Assembly (NCBI RefSeq): GCF_012726175.1
Contig: NZ_JAASAD010000017.1
Span: 1 to 64,000 of the forward strand
Origin: Micromonospora sp. HNM0581
Lineage (GTDB): Bacteria; Actinomycetota; Actinomycetes; Mycobacteriales; Micromonosporaceae
DNA: 64,000 bases
Direction: 5' to 3'
Part shown: positions 7,197 through 14,813 of the stretch, piece after piece
How the letters are laid out: each line of letters opens with the position of its first letter
How positions within the stretch are numbered: position 1 is the stretch's first letter
Notes under the pieces: generated by a model
Told to the model about the DNA's origin: nothing
What the model saw: only the letters and a program-made list of their open reading frames with translations
Database searches by the model: none
Program-made: the position numbers and the translations under genes

Positions 7197-8764
7197 ATGT
7201 CCGCCCCACTCGCCCTGTCCCGGCCCGGCCTCGCTGCCGGCCGGTTCGCCCAGGCCCTGCACCGGGCCGCCACGCCGGACTACCTCGGCTGGCTCGAACA
7301 CACCGCCGCCGCTGGCGGCTGCACCCGCCCGATCCGCCTCACCGGCACCCTCGCCAGCGTGGAAGCCGACACCGGCCGAGTCATCCGAGGGCTGCACACC
7401 GACGAGCTGCCCGACCGCGCGATCTACAAGGCGTGCGGCAACCGCCGGGCGTCGCAGTGCCCGGACTGCGCCTGGGTCTACGCGGGCGACGCCTTCCAGG
7501 TCGTCCGCACCGGCCTGACCGGCGGCAAGACCGTCCCCGCCACCGTCGCACGGCATCCGGTCGTGTTCGCCACCTTCACCGCACCCTCCTTCGGTGCGGT
7601 CCACCACCGGCACGTACCCCGCCACACCTGCGCCACCCGCCAGCGGTGCGACTGCCGACCTGCCCCCTGCCACGCCCGCCGCGACGCTCGCACCTGCGAG
7701 CACGGGCAGCCCGCGGCCTGCTTTACCCGCCACGACACCGACGATCCGCAGCTCGGACGACCGTTGTGTCTGGACTGCTACGACCACGACCACCAGGCCG
7801 TGTGGAACTTCGCCTCCGGCGAGTTGTGGCGACGCACCAAGCAGGCCATCGAACGCCAGCTTGCCGCCCGCTGCCGCCAACGTGGCATCAGCCACGCCAG
7901 GTCGTCACCGACTCCGGCCGGGTGCGTCGGGTGCCGCCGGTGCGAGTGTCCCACGGCAAGGTCGCCGAGATGCAGCGCCGGGGAGCCGTGCACTTCCACG
8001 TCCTGCTTCGCCTCGACGGCGCCGACCCCGGCGACAAGGACGCTCTGGTGCCGCCGCCGGCCGGCATCACCGCCGATGACCTGGACGACGCCGTGCACGT
8101 CGCCGCCCGGCAGATCACCGTCAGCACCCCACCACACCCCGACCGCCCGGACGGCTGGCCGGTGGCCTGGGGCGAGCAGGTCGACGTGCGCCGCGTCGGT
8201 AGCGGCGACGGTGACGTGACCGACGCCAAGGTGGCCGCCTACCTCGCCAAGTACGCCACCAAAGCCACCGAGGTCACCGGCCACGCCTCGACCCGGCTCA
8301 CCTCCGACACCATCGACGCCTACGCCGACCCCGACGGCGACCACCTCGCCCGCCTCATCGACGCCTGCTGGCGACTCGGACGACCGACGGCTACCCGCAC
8401 CATCGGCAGCACGGCACGGGACGGCGACCGTCAAGGCTGCCTTGACACCACAGCGAACCCCTACGCGGGACTACGCCGATGGGCGCACATGCTCGGCTTC
8501 GGCGGCCACTTCCTCACCAAGGCCCGCCGCTACTCCGTCACCTTTGCCCTGCTCCGCGACACCCGCGCCACCTACCGCCGCGCCGAAGACAACGAACCCG
8601 CCGACACCCTCACCACCGGCACGCTTACCTACCTCGGGGCCGGCTGGCGCACCGACGGAGACGCCCTGCTCGCCAACACCGCCGCCCGGCAGCGACGGGA
8701 GAGCAGACGCGTCGGCCGGGAAGAACTCGCCCACGCAGCCTGGCTCACCGGGGCCGCCGCATGA
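7197..8764 (+). pseudogene. repSA: RepSA-type replication initiator, frameshifted
   Basis: Rolling-circle-type initiator of the pSAM2 RepSA family. The first frame (ATG 7197, Shine-Dalgarno GAGGAG) carries the family block CGNRRASQCPDCAWVYAGD. The second frame carries the HFH metal site (RRGAVHFHVLLRLDG) and the catalytic-tyrosine region AAYLAKYATK, and ends at 8764. The reading frame changes near 7890-7910 (after RQRGISHA, continuing VVTDSGRVRR), equivalent to loss of one base. As given, the protein would be cut after the Cys-rich half and lack catalysis. Either the gene is dead or one base was missed in sequencing. The stop overlaps the excisionase ATG. Confidence 0.8.
8430..8446. repeat. 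Perfect 17-bp palindrome inside rep
   Basis: GTCAAGGC-T-GCCTTGAC, fully palindromic around the centre, inside the 3' part of rep. It matches the imperfect palindromes in the rep leader. Confidence 0.55.
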
Positions 8765-8958
8765 ACCACGACCTGCGCCCGCGTTGGTACTCCCCCGCCG
8801 AGGTCGCCGTGCTGCTCGGCTTTGGCATCTCCAAGGTCAAGATGAAGATCGCCACCGGTGAACTGCGCTCCATCAAGGACGGCAAGTACCGCCGCATCCT
8901 CCCCGAATGGGTCGACGACTACATCCGCGACCAGATCGACCGGCAGGAGGCCGCCTGA
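8761..8958 (+). CDS. xis: Excisionase / helix-turn-helix DNA-binding protein
   Basis: 65 aa with a MerR-like winged helix: RWYSPAEVAVLLGFGISKVK, then RSIKDGKYRRILPEWVDDY. The ATG overlaps the rep stop (ATGA), and its stop overlaps the natural integrase ATG at 8958 (TGATG). So rep, xis and int form one coupled unit. Position between RepSA and a tyrosine integrase is that of Xis in actinomycete elements, which directs excision by bending the att site. Confidence 0.75.
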   Translation: MNHDLRPRWYSPAEVAVLLGFGISKVKMKIATGELRSIKDGKYRRILPEWVDDYIRDQIDRQEAA

Positions 8959-8967
8959 TGCCCGCCC

Positions 8968-10173
8968 GTGCCCGCGCCAACGGCGAAGGCTCCATCTTCC
9001 CCCTACCGCAACGGCTTCGCCGCGTACGTCTGGGTCACCAAACCGGACGGGAAACGCACCCGCAAGTACGTCTACGGCAAGACCCGCAACGCTGTCCACG
9101 ACAAGTGGATCAAACTGCACCAGCAGGCCAAGGCCGGACCGGTGGCGACAAGCGTCCCGACTGTCGGCAGCTTCCTCGCCTACTGGCTGACCGAGATCAT
9201 CGAGCCGAACCGGGCGCCGCTCACCTACGCCACCTACGAGACGTTCGTCCGCCGCTACCTCTCCCCCGGTCTCGGAGCCAAGCGACTCGACCGGCTCCAG
9301 TCCCGCGACGTGCAGACCTGGCTGAACCAGGTGGCCCGCACCTGCCAGTGCTGCGCCCAGGGCAAGGACGCCGCAAGGCCGAAGCACAAGCGGCGCTGCT
9401 GCTCGGTCGGCCGGTGCTGCCAGGCGGTCCCGTCGACGCGCACGGTCAGCGACATCCGGGCCGCGCTGCGGGCCGCCCTCACCCACGCCCAGGCCGAAGA
9501 CCTCATCACCCGCAACCCGGCCGTGCCGGTCACCCTGGCCACCGTCCGCCGTCGACGCGGCAAGTCCTGGTCCAGCGACGAGGCACGCCGGTTCCTCGAA
9601 TCCGCCCGCGCCGACAGCGACCCGCTCTACGCCGCGTACGCCCTGGTCCTCGTCACCGGCCTGCGCAAGGGCGAGGCCCTCGGACTGACGTGGGAGGACG
9701 TCGGCCTCGACGCCGGAGAGCTGACCATCGGCCGTCAGCTCCAACGCGTGCGCGGGCAGCTCCTGCACCGCGACACCAAGACCCAGGCGTCCGACGCCAC
9801 CCTCCCGCTGCCCGATATCTGCCTGACCGCTCTCAAGCTCAGACAACAACAACGCGACGAGGCACGAGCAGCCGCCGGCAAGGCGTGGCACGAGACCGGA
9901 CTCGTCTTCACAACCCGCTACGGCACGCCCATCGAGCCGCGCAACTTCCAACGCTCCTGGCAGGCCCGCTGCGACAAGGCGGGTGTCACGCCGATCACCG
10001 TCCACGACGCGCGACGGACCTGCGCCACCCTCCTGGCCGACCTCGACGTCCACCCGCGAGTCGCCATGCAGATCCTCCGGCACGCCCGCTTCTCCGTAAC
10101 GATGGAGATCTACACGCAGGTGTCCTCGCAGGCGACGAGAGATGCGCTCAAGCGCCTCGGCGAATCCCTATAG
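8968..10173 (+). CDS. int: Tyrosine-type site-specific integrase (N-terminus frameshifted)
   Basis: 401 aa in the open frame. Catalytic residues are visible: Arg233 (TGLRKGEALGL), His346/Arg349 (VHDARRT), His372 (LRHARFS) and Tyr382 (EIYTQV). A Cys-rich insert at 126-151 (CQCCAQGKD...CCSVGRCC) looks like a zinc ribbon. The natural start should be ATG 8958, overlapping the xis stop and reading MPARARANGEGSIF. A run of five C at about 9000 moves this out of frame with PYRNGFAAYVWVTK. The open frame instead begins at GTG 8968 with a different N-terminus. The catalytic part is intact. The gene ends 83 bp from the tRNA, and arm sites follow its stop, so it is the integrase for this tRNA-Val site. 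Confidence 0.85.
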   Translation: MPAPTAKAPSSPYRNGFAAYVWVTKPDGKRTRKYVYGKTRNAVHDKWIKLHQQAKAGPVATSVPTVGSFLAYWLTEIIEPNRAPLTYATYETFVRRYLSPGLGAKRLDRLQSRDVQTWLNQVARTCQCCAQGKDAARPKHKRRCCSVGRCCQAVPSTRTVSDIRAALRAALTHAQAEDLITRNPAVPVTLATVRRRRGKSWSSDEARRFLESARADSDPLYAAYALVLVTGLRKGEALGLTWEDVGLDAGELTIGRQLQRVRGQLLHRDTKTQASDATLPLPDICLTALKLRQQQRDEARAAAGKAWHETGLVFTTRYGTPIEPRNFQRSWQARCDKAGVTPITVHDARRTCATLLADLDVHPRVAMQILRHARFSVTMEIYTQVSSQATRDALKRLGESL

Positions 10174-10184
10174 CGATGACGAAC

Positions 10185-10205
10185 TGCTGTACTTCGCTGC
10201 TGTAC
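10185..10205. repeat. Arm-type site, copy 3, beside the integrase end
   Basis: Identical to 902-922 and 4009-4029 (two TGCTGTAC separated by TTCGC). It lies 12 bp after the integrase stop and 54 bp before attR. Confidence 0.6.
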
Positions 10206-10214
10206 GGGCAGCAG

Positions 10215-10248
10215 AAAGGCCACCTCCCGGAGCTGGGAAGTGGCCTTT
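10215..10248. terminator. Bidirectional terminator between integrase and tRNA-Val
   Basis: AAAGGCCAC (10215-10223) pairs with GTGGCCTTT (10240-10248), with a further inner CTCCC/GGGAA pairing. The A/T-rich flanks suit termination of both the integrase and the tRNA. Confidence 0.7.
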
Positions 10249-10256
10249 GACCTGCG

Positions 10257-10328
10257 TGGGCGATACTGGGATCGAACCAGTGACCTCTTCGGTGTGAACG
10301 AAGCGCTCTCCCGCTGAGCTAATCGCCC
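10257..10328 (-). tRNA. tRNA-Val(CAC), integration target
   Basis: 72 nt on the minus strand, without encoded CCA. The acceptor stem GGGCGAT/ATCGCCC is intact, the anticodon stem is CTTCG/CGAAG, and the loop TTCACAC gives anticodon CAC. Bases 10260-10299 double as attR. The element restores the tRNA 3' half, as usual for tRNA-integrating elements. Confidence 0.95.
10260..10299. repeat. attR within tRNA-Val
   Basis: 40-bp identity to 778-817. The crossover probably lies within the 20-bp core common to all three sites (10280-10299), that is, the anticodon arm. Confidence 0.8.
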
Positions 10329-10378
10329 TCGGCGCGCATGACTCTACCCGATCCGACGCGCAGGTCGCGAACCCGGGG

Positions 10379-10834
10379 TCAGTGGGTCGCGAGGTAGCGC
10401 AGCACCTGGGCGATCACGTCGATGCCGAGGCTGTACTTGATCGACAGGAGCGCGACGGTACCGACGAAGACGAGGCCGACCGAGCCGATCACCAGGCGTA
10501 CGGGCAGTGATTGTCGTTTCACCCAGGCGGTCCAGCCGTGAACGTGACGGCGGGTGAAATCGAGCAGGCGCTTGGCCCAGTGGAATTCGACGGCCCAGAT
10601 ACCGAGGCCGGCGATCACCAGCAGCCAGCCCGGCCCGGGTAGCGGGATCAGCGCGATGCCGACGGTGACGACGAGGGCGCCGAGGAAACCGAAGATGACT
10701 TTGAGTGCTATCCGGCCGGTGGGGTTGGCACGGACCAGGGCGAGAGTGGTGGATATTCGTTGTCGCCATGACGGCGATTCGCGCCGCTCGGCCATGGCGA
10801 CACCACCCCCGTCATGCTGCGTACCACCGCTCAT
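10379..10834 (-). CDS. TIGR02611-family membrane protein
   Basis: 151 aa (138 if the ATG at 10795 is used, which has a GGGGGTGGTG sequence upstream). The family core is plain: a transmembrane helix with FGFLGALVVTVGIALIPLPG, followed by PGPGWLLVIAGLGIWAVEFHWA, then a basic amphipathic segment and a second hydrophobic hairpin (VRLVIGSVGLVFVGTVALL). The family is widespread in actinobacteria and of unknown function. It is the first chromosomal gene beyond the integration site and is transcribed toward the tRNA. Confidence 0.8.
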   Translation of the reverse strand: MSGGTQHDGGGVAMAERRESPSWRQRISTTLALVRANPTGRIALKVIFGFLGALVVTVGIALIPLPGPGWLLVIAGLGIWAVEFHWAKRLLDFTRRHVHGWTAWVKRQSLPVRLVIGSVGLVFVGTVALLSIKYSLGIDVIAQVLRYLATH

Positions 10835-11349
10835 CTGCTCACGATGCCCTTTCCCGGTCGATCTATCCCGGCATCCTCCGGGTCAGCCACGAATGTCACG
10901 CACCTGGACGGTTGCGGCGCCGCGTCCCCTTGCCCTTCCGTGATCGATCACTGACCGACCGCGTCGGCTCCTCTGCCTCTTCGGCACCCGCACCCCCGCT
11001 GTTCGGCTGTCCGGACCGTGACGTTCGATGGGCCCAGCGGGTCGCCACTTCCACTGAGGATGGCGTCCGCAACCATTTCCCGCCAGTGTGGCGCGGGCCC
11101 GTCACTGCAACCGCCAACTGGACGTTACCGGAGTAAGTCGACGACTCAACAAACCCGATGCCGGGCAGGATGAACCCACTGGGCAGAATCGGAAATCCTA
11201 CGCGAATTTTCACATTCACGTGGCTCCTCCGACCCCCTTCCCACCACTGGGTGAAGTCAGCGCATGGCGGAGCGTAGCCGGGAGTGGCGGCTGAGTATGA
11301 GGAAAGCGGGACACGCGCGTTCCGCAGCGGTGCCGGGGGGAGAACGTTC
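10835..11349. other. 515-bp intergenic region upstream of ssgB
   Basis: No frame here has coding character on either strand. A less GC-rich patch (about 11140-11230, with ATTTTCACATTCACG) may hold the ssgB promoter. I find no sigma-factor consensus I can defend. Confidence 0.4.
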
Positions 11350-11781
11350 ATGAGTGTCATCCGACCGACGACCGTAGAGGTCGAGACGTCGCTAAGGCTC
11401 GTCGCACCTGACGCCACCGCTTTGCCGGTGCGCGCCAGTTTGCGCTACGACCCTGCTGACCCGTATGCGGTCCATGTCCTGTTCCACGCGGAGTCGGCTG
11501 GCGGCGAGGCAGTCAGCTGGTCCTTCGCCCGCGAACTGCTCGTCACCGGGTTGGACGAGCCGGCAGGCATCGGGGACGTCAGGGTTTGGCCGTGGGCCAC
11601 CCCACGCGGCGACTTCGTCGCGTTGGCGCTGTCGTCGCCGGACGGCAACGCCCTGTTCGAGGTACCGCGCAGCGTGCTCGTGCGTTTCCTGCGGCGGACC
11701 TACGTGGTCGTGCCTCGTGGCCGGGAGGCCGAGCACCTGGACGTCGACACCGCGGTGAACCGGCTGCTCGCCGGTCGCTGA
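11350..11781 (+). CDS. ssgB: SsgB, SsgA-like sporulation/cell-division regulator
   Basis: 143 aa, ATG preceded by GGGGGGAG. Whole-length match to the SsgA-like family: TTVEVETSLRLVAPDATALP, then YDPADPYAVHVLFH, SWSFARELL and FEVPRSVLVRFLRRTY. SsgB is the archetype of this family. In Streptomyces it marks future septum sites and recruits FtsZ during sporulation-specific division. Presence indicates a morphologically complex actinomycete. It stands alone with a terminator behind it. Confidence 0.9.
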   Translation: MSVIRPTTVEVETSLRLVAPDATALPVRASLRYDPADPYAVHVLFHAESAGGEAVSWSFARELLVTGLDEPAGIGDVRVWPWATPRGDFVALALSSPDGNALFEVPRSVLVRFLRRTYVVVPRGREAEHLDVDTAVNRLLAGR

Positions 11782-11793
11782 CGAGTCGAAACA

Positions 11794-11828
11794 GAGGCCG
11801 CGCGGATCTGCCGGATCTGCGCGGCCTC
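11794..11828 (+). terminator. Terminator after ssgB
   Basis: GAGGCCGCGC (11794-11803) pairs with GCGCGGCCTC (11819-11828) around a 15-nt loop, 13 bp after the ssgB stop. Confidence 0.75.
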
Positions 11829-11950
11829 CTCCTGCCCCGACGACCGTGACCGCCCGCACCATCACCGTCGCCTTTGCTCGTCATGGCAGGTGCCACAACT
11901 GCATGATCGCGACCGAGGGCAGGGGGCGTGATGGGGTGGGGCATGGGGGG

Positions 11951-12727
11951 TCAACCGTGGGTGGTGAGGCCGCCGTCCACGGGGATGACCGCGCCGGTCA
12001 GGTAGGCGCCGGCTCGGGAGGCTAGGTAGATCGCGGTGCCGGCCATGTCCTCGGGTCGACCGATGCGGCCGAGCGGGACCTGAGCCTCGATCGCCGAGCG
12101 GGAGCCGGGGTCGTCGAGCGCGAACGCCATCATCTTGCTCTCGAACGGGCCAGGGGCGATCGCGTTCACGGTGATTTGTTCGTTGGCCAGCTGGTGGGCC
12201 AGGCTGCGGGTCAGCATGTGCACTGCCGCCTTGGTGGCCGAGTACGCGTACACCTCCATGGAGGGCACCCGGATGCCGTCGACCGAGCCGATGTTGATCA
12301 CACGTGCGGGGTCGTCGGGGCCCGCCGCCGCGCGCAGCGCCGGCAACAGCGCGGTGGTCAGCCGGAACACGGACTTGACGTTCACCGCCCACAGCTTGTC
12401 GAACGCGTTCTCTGGGTAGCTCTCCAGCGGCGCACCCCAGGTGGCGCCGGCGTTGTTGACGAGTACGTCGAGTTTGCCGGCCCGGTCCTGGACGGCCGCG
12501 GCCAACTGCTGCGCTCCCCCGTCGTGGCCCAGGTCGGCGGGGATCGCCGCACAGCGGCCGTGCGCGGCCAACTCCATGGCCACCGCCTCGCACACGTCGG
12601 CCTTGCGGGAGGAGATGATGACGTGCGCCCCGGCTGCGACGAAACCGCGGGCGATCATCAGGCCGATGCCCCGTGAGCCGCCGGTGACCAGGACGGTCTT
12701 GCCGTCGACGGAGAACAGGTCCTGCAC
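11951..12727 (-). CDS. SDR-family oxidoreductase
   Basis: 258 aa from GTG 12727, preceded by GAGGGGG. A longer frame to 12790 has no start signal. Classical short-chain dehydrogenase: TGGSRGIG cofactor motif near residue 16, VNNAGATWG, catalytic Ser in NIGSVDG, YSATKAA (YxxxK) and NAIAPGPFESKM. Charge pattern after beta2 (SSRKADVCE) suits NADP(H). C-terminal AIYLASRAGAYLTGAVIPVDGG is typical of SDRs acting on 3-oxoacyl or hydroxylated substrates. The substrate cannot be told. It is divergent from the AraC-type regulator at 12921, which may control it. Confidence 0.85.
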   Translation of the reverse strand: MQDLFSVDGKTVLVTGGSRGIGLMIARGFVAAGAHVIISSRKADVCEAVAMELAAHGRCAAIPADLGHDGGAQQLAAAVQDRAGKLDVLVNNAGATWGAPLESYPENAFDKLWAVNVKSVFRLTTALLPALRAAAGPDDPARVINIGSVDGIRVPSMEVYAYSATKAAVHMLTRSLAHQLANEQITVNAIAPGPFESKMMAFALDDPGSRSAIEAQVPLGRIGRPEDMAGTAIYLASRAGAYLTGAVIPVDGGLTTHG

Positions 12728-12920
12728 GTCAGCCCCCTCGCGCCTCCCGGCCACGGGAAGCCGGTGTCGGTGCCGCCGCCACGACGACAAGCCACTACCG
12801 TCCAGTAACCTAACCGTCCCGTCGCTTCGGAAACAACCCCGGCCGCGCGCCGGAGCCGGGACGATGACACCGCGCGGCGAGGGATGCGTGCGGGCCGGCC
12901 TCGGGCTAACGTCGCAGGTG

Positions 12921-13820
12921 ATGGTCCCTTCCGGTCACCTCGCCACGACACCGCCCACCGCTGCCGCCAGCCCGGCCGAGATCGACACGGTCACCCTCGG
13001 TGACCTTTCGTCCGACTCAGGGTGGCGGCGGCCGGTGCTGCTCGACCGCGAGTTGATCGTGCTGACCACGGGTGGTCACGGGCTCGCCGAGGTGGACTTC
13101 CGGTCCCTGCCCTGCCGGCCCGGTACGCTGCTGCGGCTCCGTACCGGCCAGGTCCTGCGCTGTGCCCTGCCGCAACTTGACGCCACAGTCGTCCGCTGGC
13201 AACCGGAGGCTCTGTACGGGCTCGACGTCGTCGACGACGACGTGCCCACCTGGGTTCAGCTCGCCGGCGAGGACGAAGACGCGATCATCAACGAGGTCAG
13301 CCAGCTGACTGTCGACGCCAGCCGCCACCGGGACACGCGAGCCGCCCGCAGTCTGCTGCGCCACCAGCTGGGCGTGCTGCTGCTGCGGTTGAGCATGCTG
13401 CCGACCCGCACCGGACCGCCGTCTCGGCCGGAGGACGAAACCTTCCGGCGGCTGTTCCGCGAGGTGGAACGGGGATACCAGGCCACCCGCCGCGTCGAGG
13501 ACTACGCCGACCGGCTGGGCTGCTCGGTGCGTACCCTCACCCGGGCCTGTCTCGCGATCACCGGCCGCAGCGCCAAGCAGGTGGTGGACGAGCGGGTCGC
13601 GCTCCAGGCCAGCCGGCTGCTGGCGGCCACCGACGAGCCGGTCGCCCGGATCGGCCGGCACCTCGGTTTCACCGAGGCGACGAACTTCGGACGCTTCTTC
13701 GCCCGCGAGGTCGGTATGAGTCCGGGGGCGTTCCGGGCTGCCTGCGAACGGCCCGCACCGCCACCGGTGGTGCGCCCCCGGCCACCACTCGACATCGGGG
13801 TCGACATCCGTCGGACGTGA
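12921..13820 (+). CDS. AraC-family transcriptional regulator
   Basis: 299 aa if started at ATG 12921, eight bases after a TAACGT -10-like hexamer (12907-12912), which suggests a near-leaderless transcript; an ATG at 12864 with GGAG upstream is the alternative. The C-terminus carries the double HTH (YADRLGCSVRTLTRACLAIT, and later ARIGRHLGFTEATNFGRFF). The N-terminus (LRTGQVLRCA...) is a cupin-like sensing domain of the type used by AraC regulators. The divergent SDR is the likely target. The ligand is unknown. Confidence 0.8.
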   Translation: MVPSGHLATTPPTAAASPAEIDTVTLGDLSSDSGWRRPVLLDRELIVLTTGGHGLAEVDFRSLPCRPGTLLRLRTGQVLRCALPQLDATVVRWQPEALYGLDVVDDDVPTWVQLAGEDEDAIINEVSQLTVDASRHRDTRAARSLLRHQLGVLLLRLSMLPTRTGPPSRPEDETFRRLFREVERGYQATRRVEDYADRLGCSVRTLTRACLAITGRSAKQVVDERVALQASRLLAATDEPVARIGRHLGFTEATNFGRFFAREVGMSPGAFRAACERPAPPPVVRPRPPLDIGVDIRRT

Positions 13821-13888
13821 CGCGCGGCCGGAAGATCCGGGTAGGCACGGTGCAGCACCGGCTACCGCTCATTGGGCATGATGACGGG

Positions 13889-14344
13889 GTGCAGATCTCC
13901 GCGCGCGGCGACTATGCGGTACGGGCGACGCTGAGCCTCGCGGCCACGTACCCGTCGCTGCTGTCCGCCCAAACCATCGCCGCGGAGCAGGACATGCCCC
14001 GGAAGTTCCTGGAGGCGGTCCTCGCCGACCTGCGTCGAGCCGGCATCGTCCGCGCCCAGCGCGGCGCCGAGGGTGGCTACGCTCTCGCCCGCCCACCCGA
14101 CGAGGTGACCGTCGGCGCGGTGCTACGGGCGGCGGAGGGCCCGCTGGCAGGCGTGCGTGGACTGCGTCCGGAGGAGACACGGTACGAAGGCGTGGCAGTC
14201 CATCTGCCACAGTTCTGGGTCGCGGTCCGCGCCGCGCTGCGCCGGGTGGTCGACGAGGTGAGCCTCGCCGAACTGGTCGACGGCCGGCTACCGCCACACA
14301 TCCGCCGACTGACCACGTTGCCCGACGCCTGGGAACCACGCTGA
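13889..14344 (+). CDS. Rrf2-family transcriptional regulator
   Basis: 151 aa from GTG (VQISARGDYAVRA), the standard family start. Winged helix: AQTIAAEQDMPRKFLEAVLA, with DLRRAGIVRAQRGAEGGYAL. The region between the HTH and the dimer helix has no cysteines, so it cannot carry the Fe-S cluster of IscR or NsrR. It is of the cluster-free type represented by CymR, which binds a partner or small molecule. It is co-directional with the AraC gene but 68 bp apart, so regulation is probably independent. Confidence 0.8.
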   Translation: MQISARGDYAVRATLSLAATYPSLLSAQTIAAEQDMPRKFLEAVLADLRRAGIVRAQRGAEGGYALARPPDEVTVGAVLRAAEGPLAGVRGLRPEETRYEGVAVHLPQFWVAVRAALRRVVDEVSLAELVDGRLPPHIRRLTTLPDAWEPR

Positions 14345-14484
14345 CCCTGCTGGTTTCTCGCCCGCTGATCCGCCGTCGGGTCAGTCAAGGCGGCCGATCA
14401 GCGCGACACCGCCCATCGGGTTTCACGAATCGGGGTTCCGGGCATGTTCCTGCCCGAACGGGAAGTCTCGAAGGGAGACCCACA

Positions 14485-14658
14485 ATGGGTGTGATGTTGC
14501 GTAAGCGCAAGAAGTTCGGGCCGTTGACCCTGCACTTCACGCAGAACGGCTTCTCGTCCTGGAGCATCAAGCTCGGCCGGTGGTCCTGGAATTCCCGGGC
14601 CAAGGCACACCGCGTCGACCTGCCGGGGCCGATGCATTGGAAGCAGGACAAGTCCTGA
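14485..14658 (+). CDS. DUF4236-family small protein
   Basis: 57 aa, ATG with AAGGGAG eight bases upstream. The sequence RKRKKFGPLTLHFTQNGFSS, then WSIKLGRWSWNSR and HRVDLPGP, follows the DUF4236 pattern (basic start, beta-hairpin with G-S/T-S, GR-W). Such proteins are widespread in actinobacteria and have no known role. A second tiny frame follows 15 bp later. Confidence 0.75.
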   Translation: MGVMLRKRKKFGPLTLHFTQNGFSSWSIKLGRWSWNSRAKAHRVDLPGPMHWKQDKS

Positions 14659-14672
14659 GGCACCGTCGACAG

Positions 14673-14771
14673 GTGGGGGTGAGACAGAAACGGGACCTCC
14701 GGTTGACGCGGCGGCGTACCACGCTGACCGGCGGGCTGCTTCTCGTGACCTACTTCGTCGTGCCGGTCTGA
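14673..14771 (+). CDS. Tiny membrane protein downstream of DUF4236
   Basis: A 32-aa frame from GTG 14673 (or 30 aa from GTG 14679): a basic N-terminus (VRQKRDLRLTRRRTT) followed by one hydrophobic helix (LTGGLLLVTYFVVPV). The layout, positive head plus a single helix with the stop right after, is that of a small membrane protein. Evidence is composition and position only. It is too short for any family call. Confidence 0.4.
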   Translation: MGVRQKRDLRLTRRRTTLTGGLLLVTYFVVPV

Positions 14772-14813
14772 TCGGGGTGATCGCCGCCGGCTTCTCCGTT
14801 GTGGTCGGACGCC

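Larger units (their letters stand above)
3905..10299. mobile_element. Element B: RepSA/integrase-type integrative element in tRNA-Val, without visible transfer gene
   Basis: Bounded by the 20-bp core GTGACCTCTTCGGTGTGAAC at 3905-3924 and by attR in the tRNA at 10260-10299. Gene content (RepSA-type initiator, excisionase, tyrosine integrase beside the tRNA, GntR regulator) is that of an actinomycete integrative and conjugative element. The FtsK-like Tra protein and Spd genes that such elements use for transfer are not present. Rep is frameshifted, and integrase has an extra base near its start. The element therefore looks immobile or dependent on a helper. Confidence 0.7.

Noticed and set aside
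8629..10083. 484-aa open frame on the minus strand
   Set aside because: It is the antisense shadow of rep, xis and integrase; its composition is repetitive Gly/Val/Asp/Arg with no known motif, and the plus-strand genes are unmistakable.
10896..11417. 173-aa minus-strand frame over the ssgB 5' region
   Set aside because: It overlaps the ssgB start on the other strand and has no coding character or start signal.
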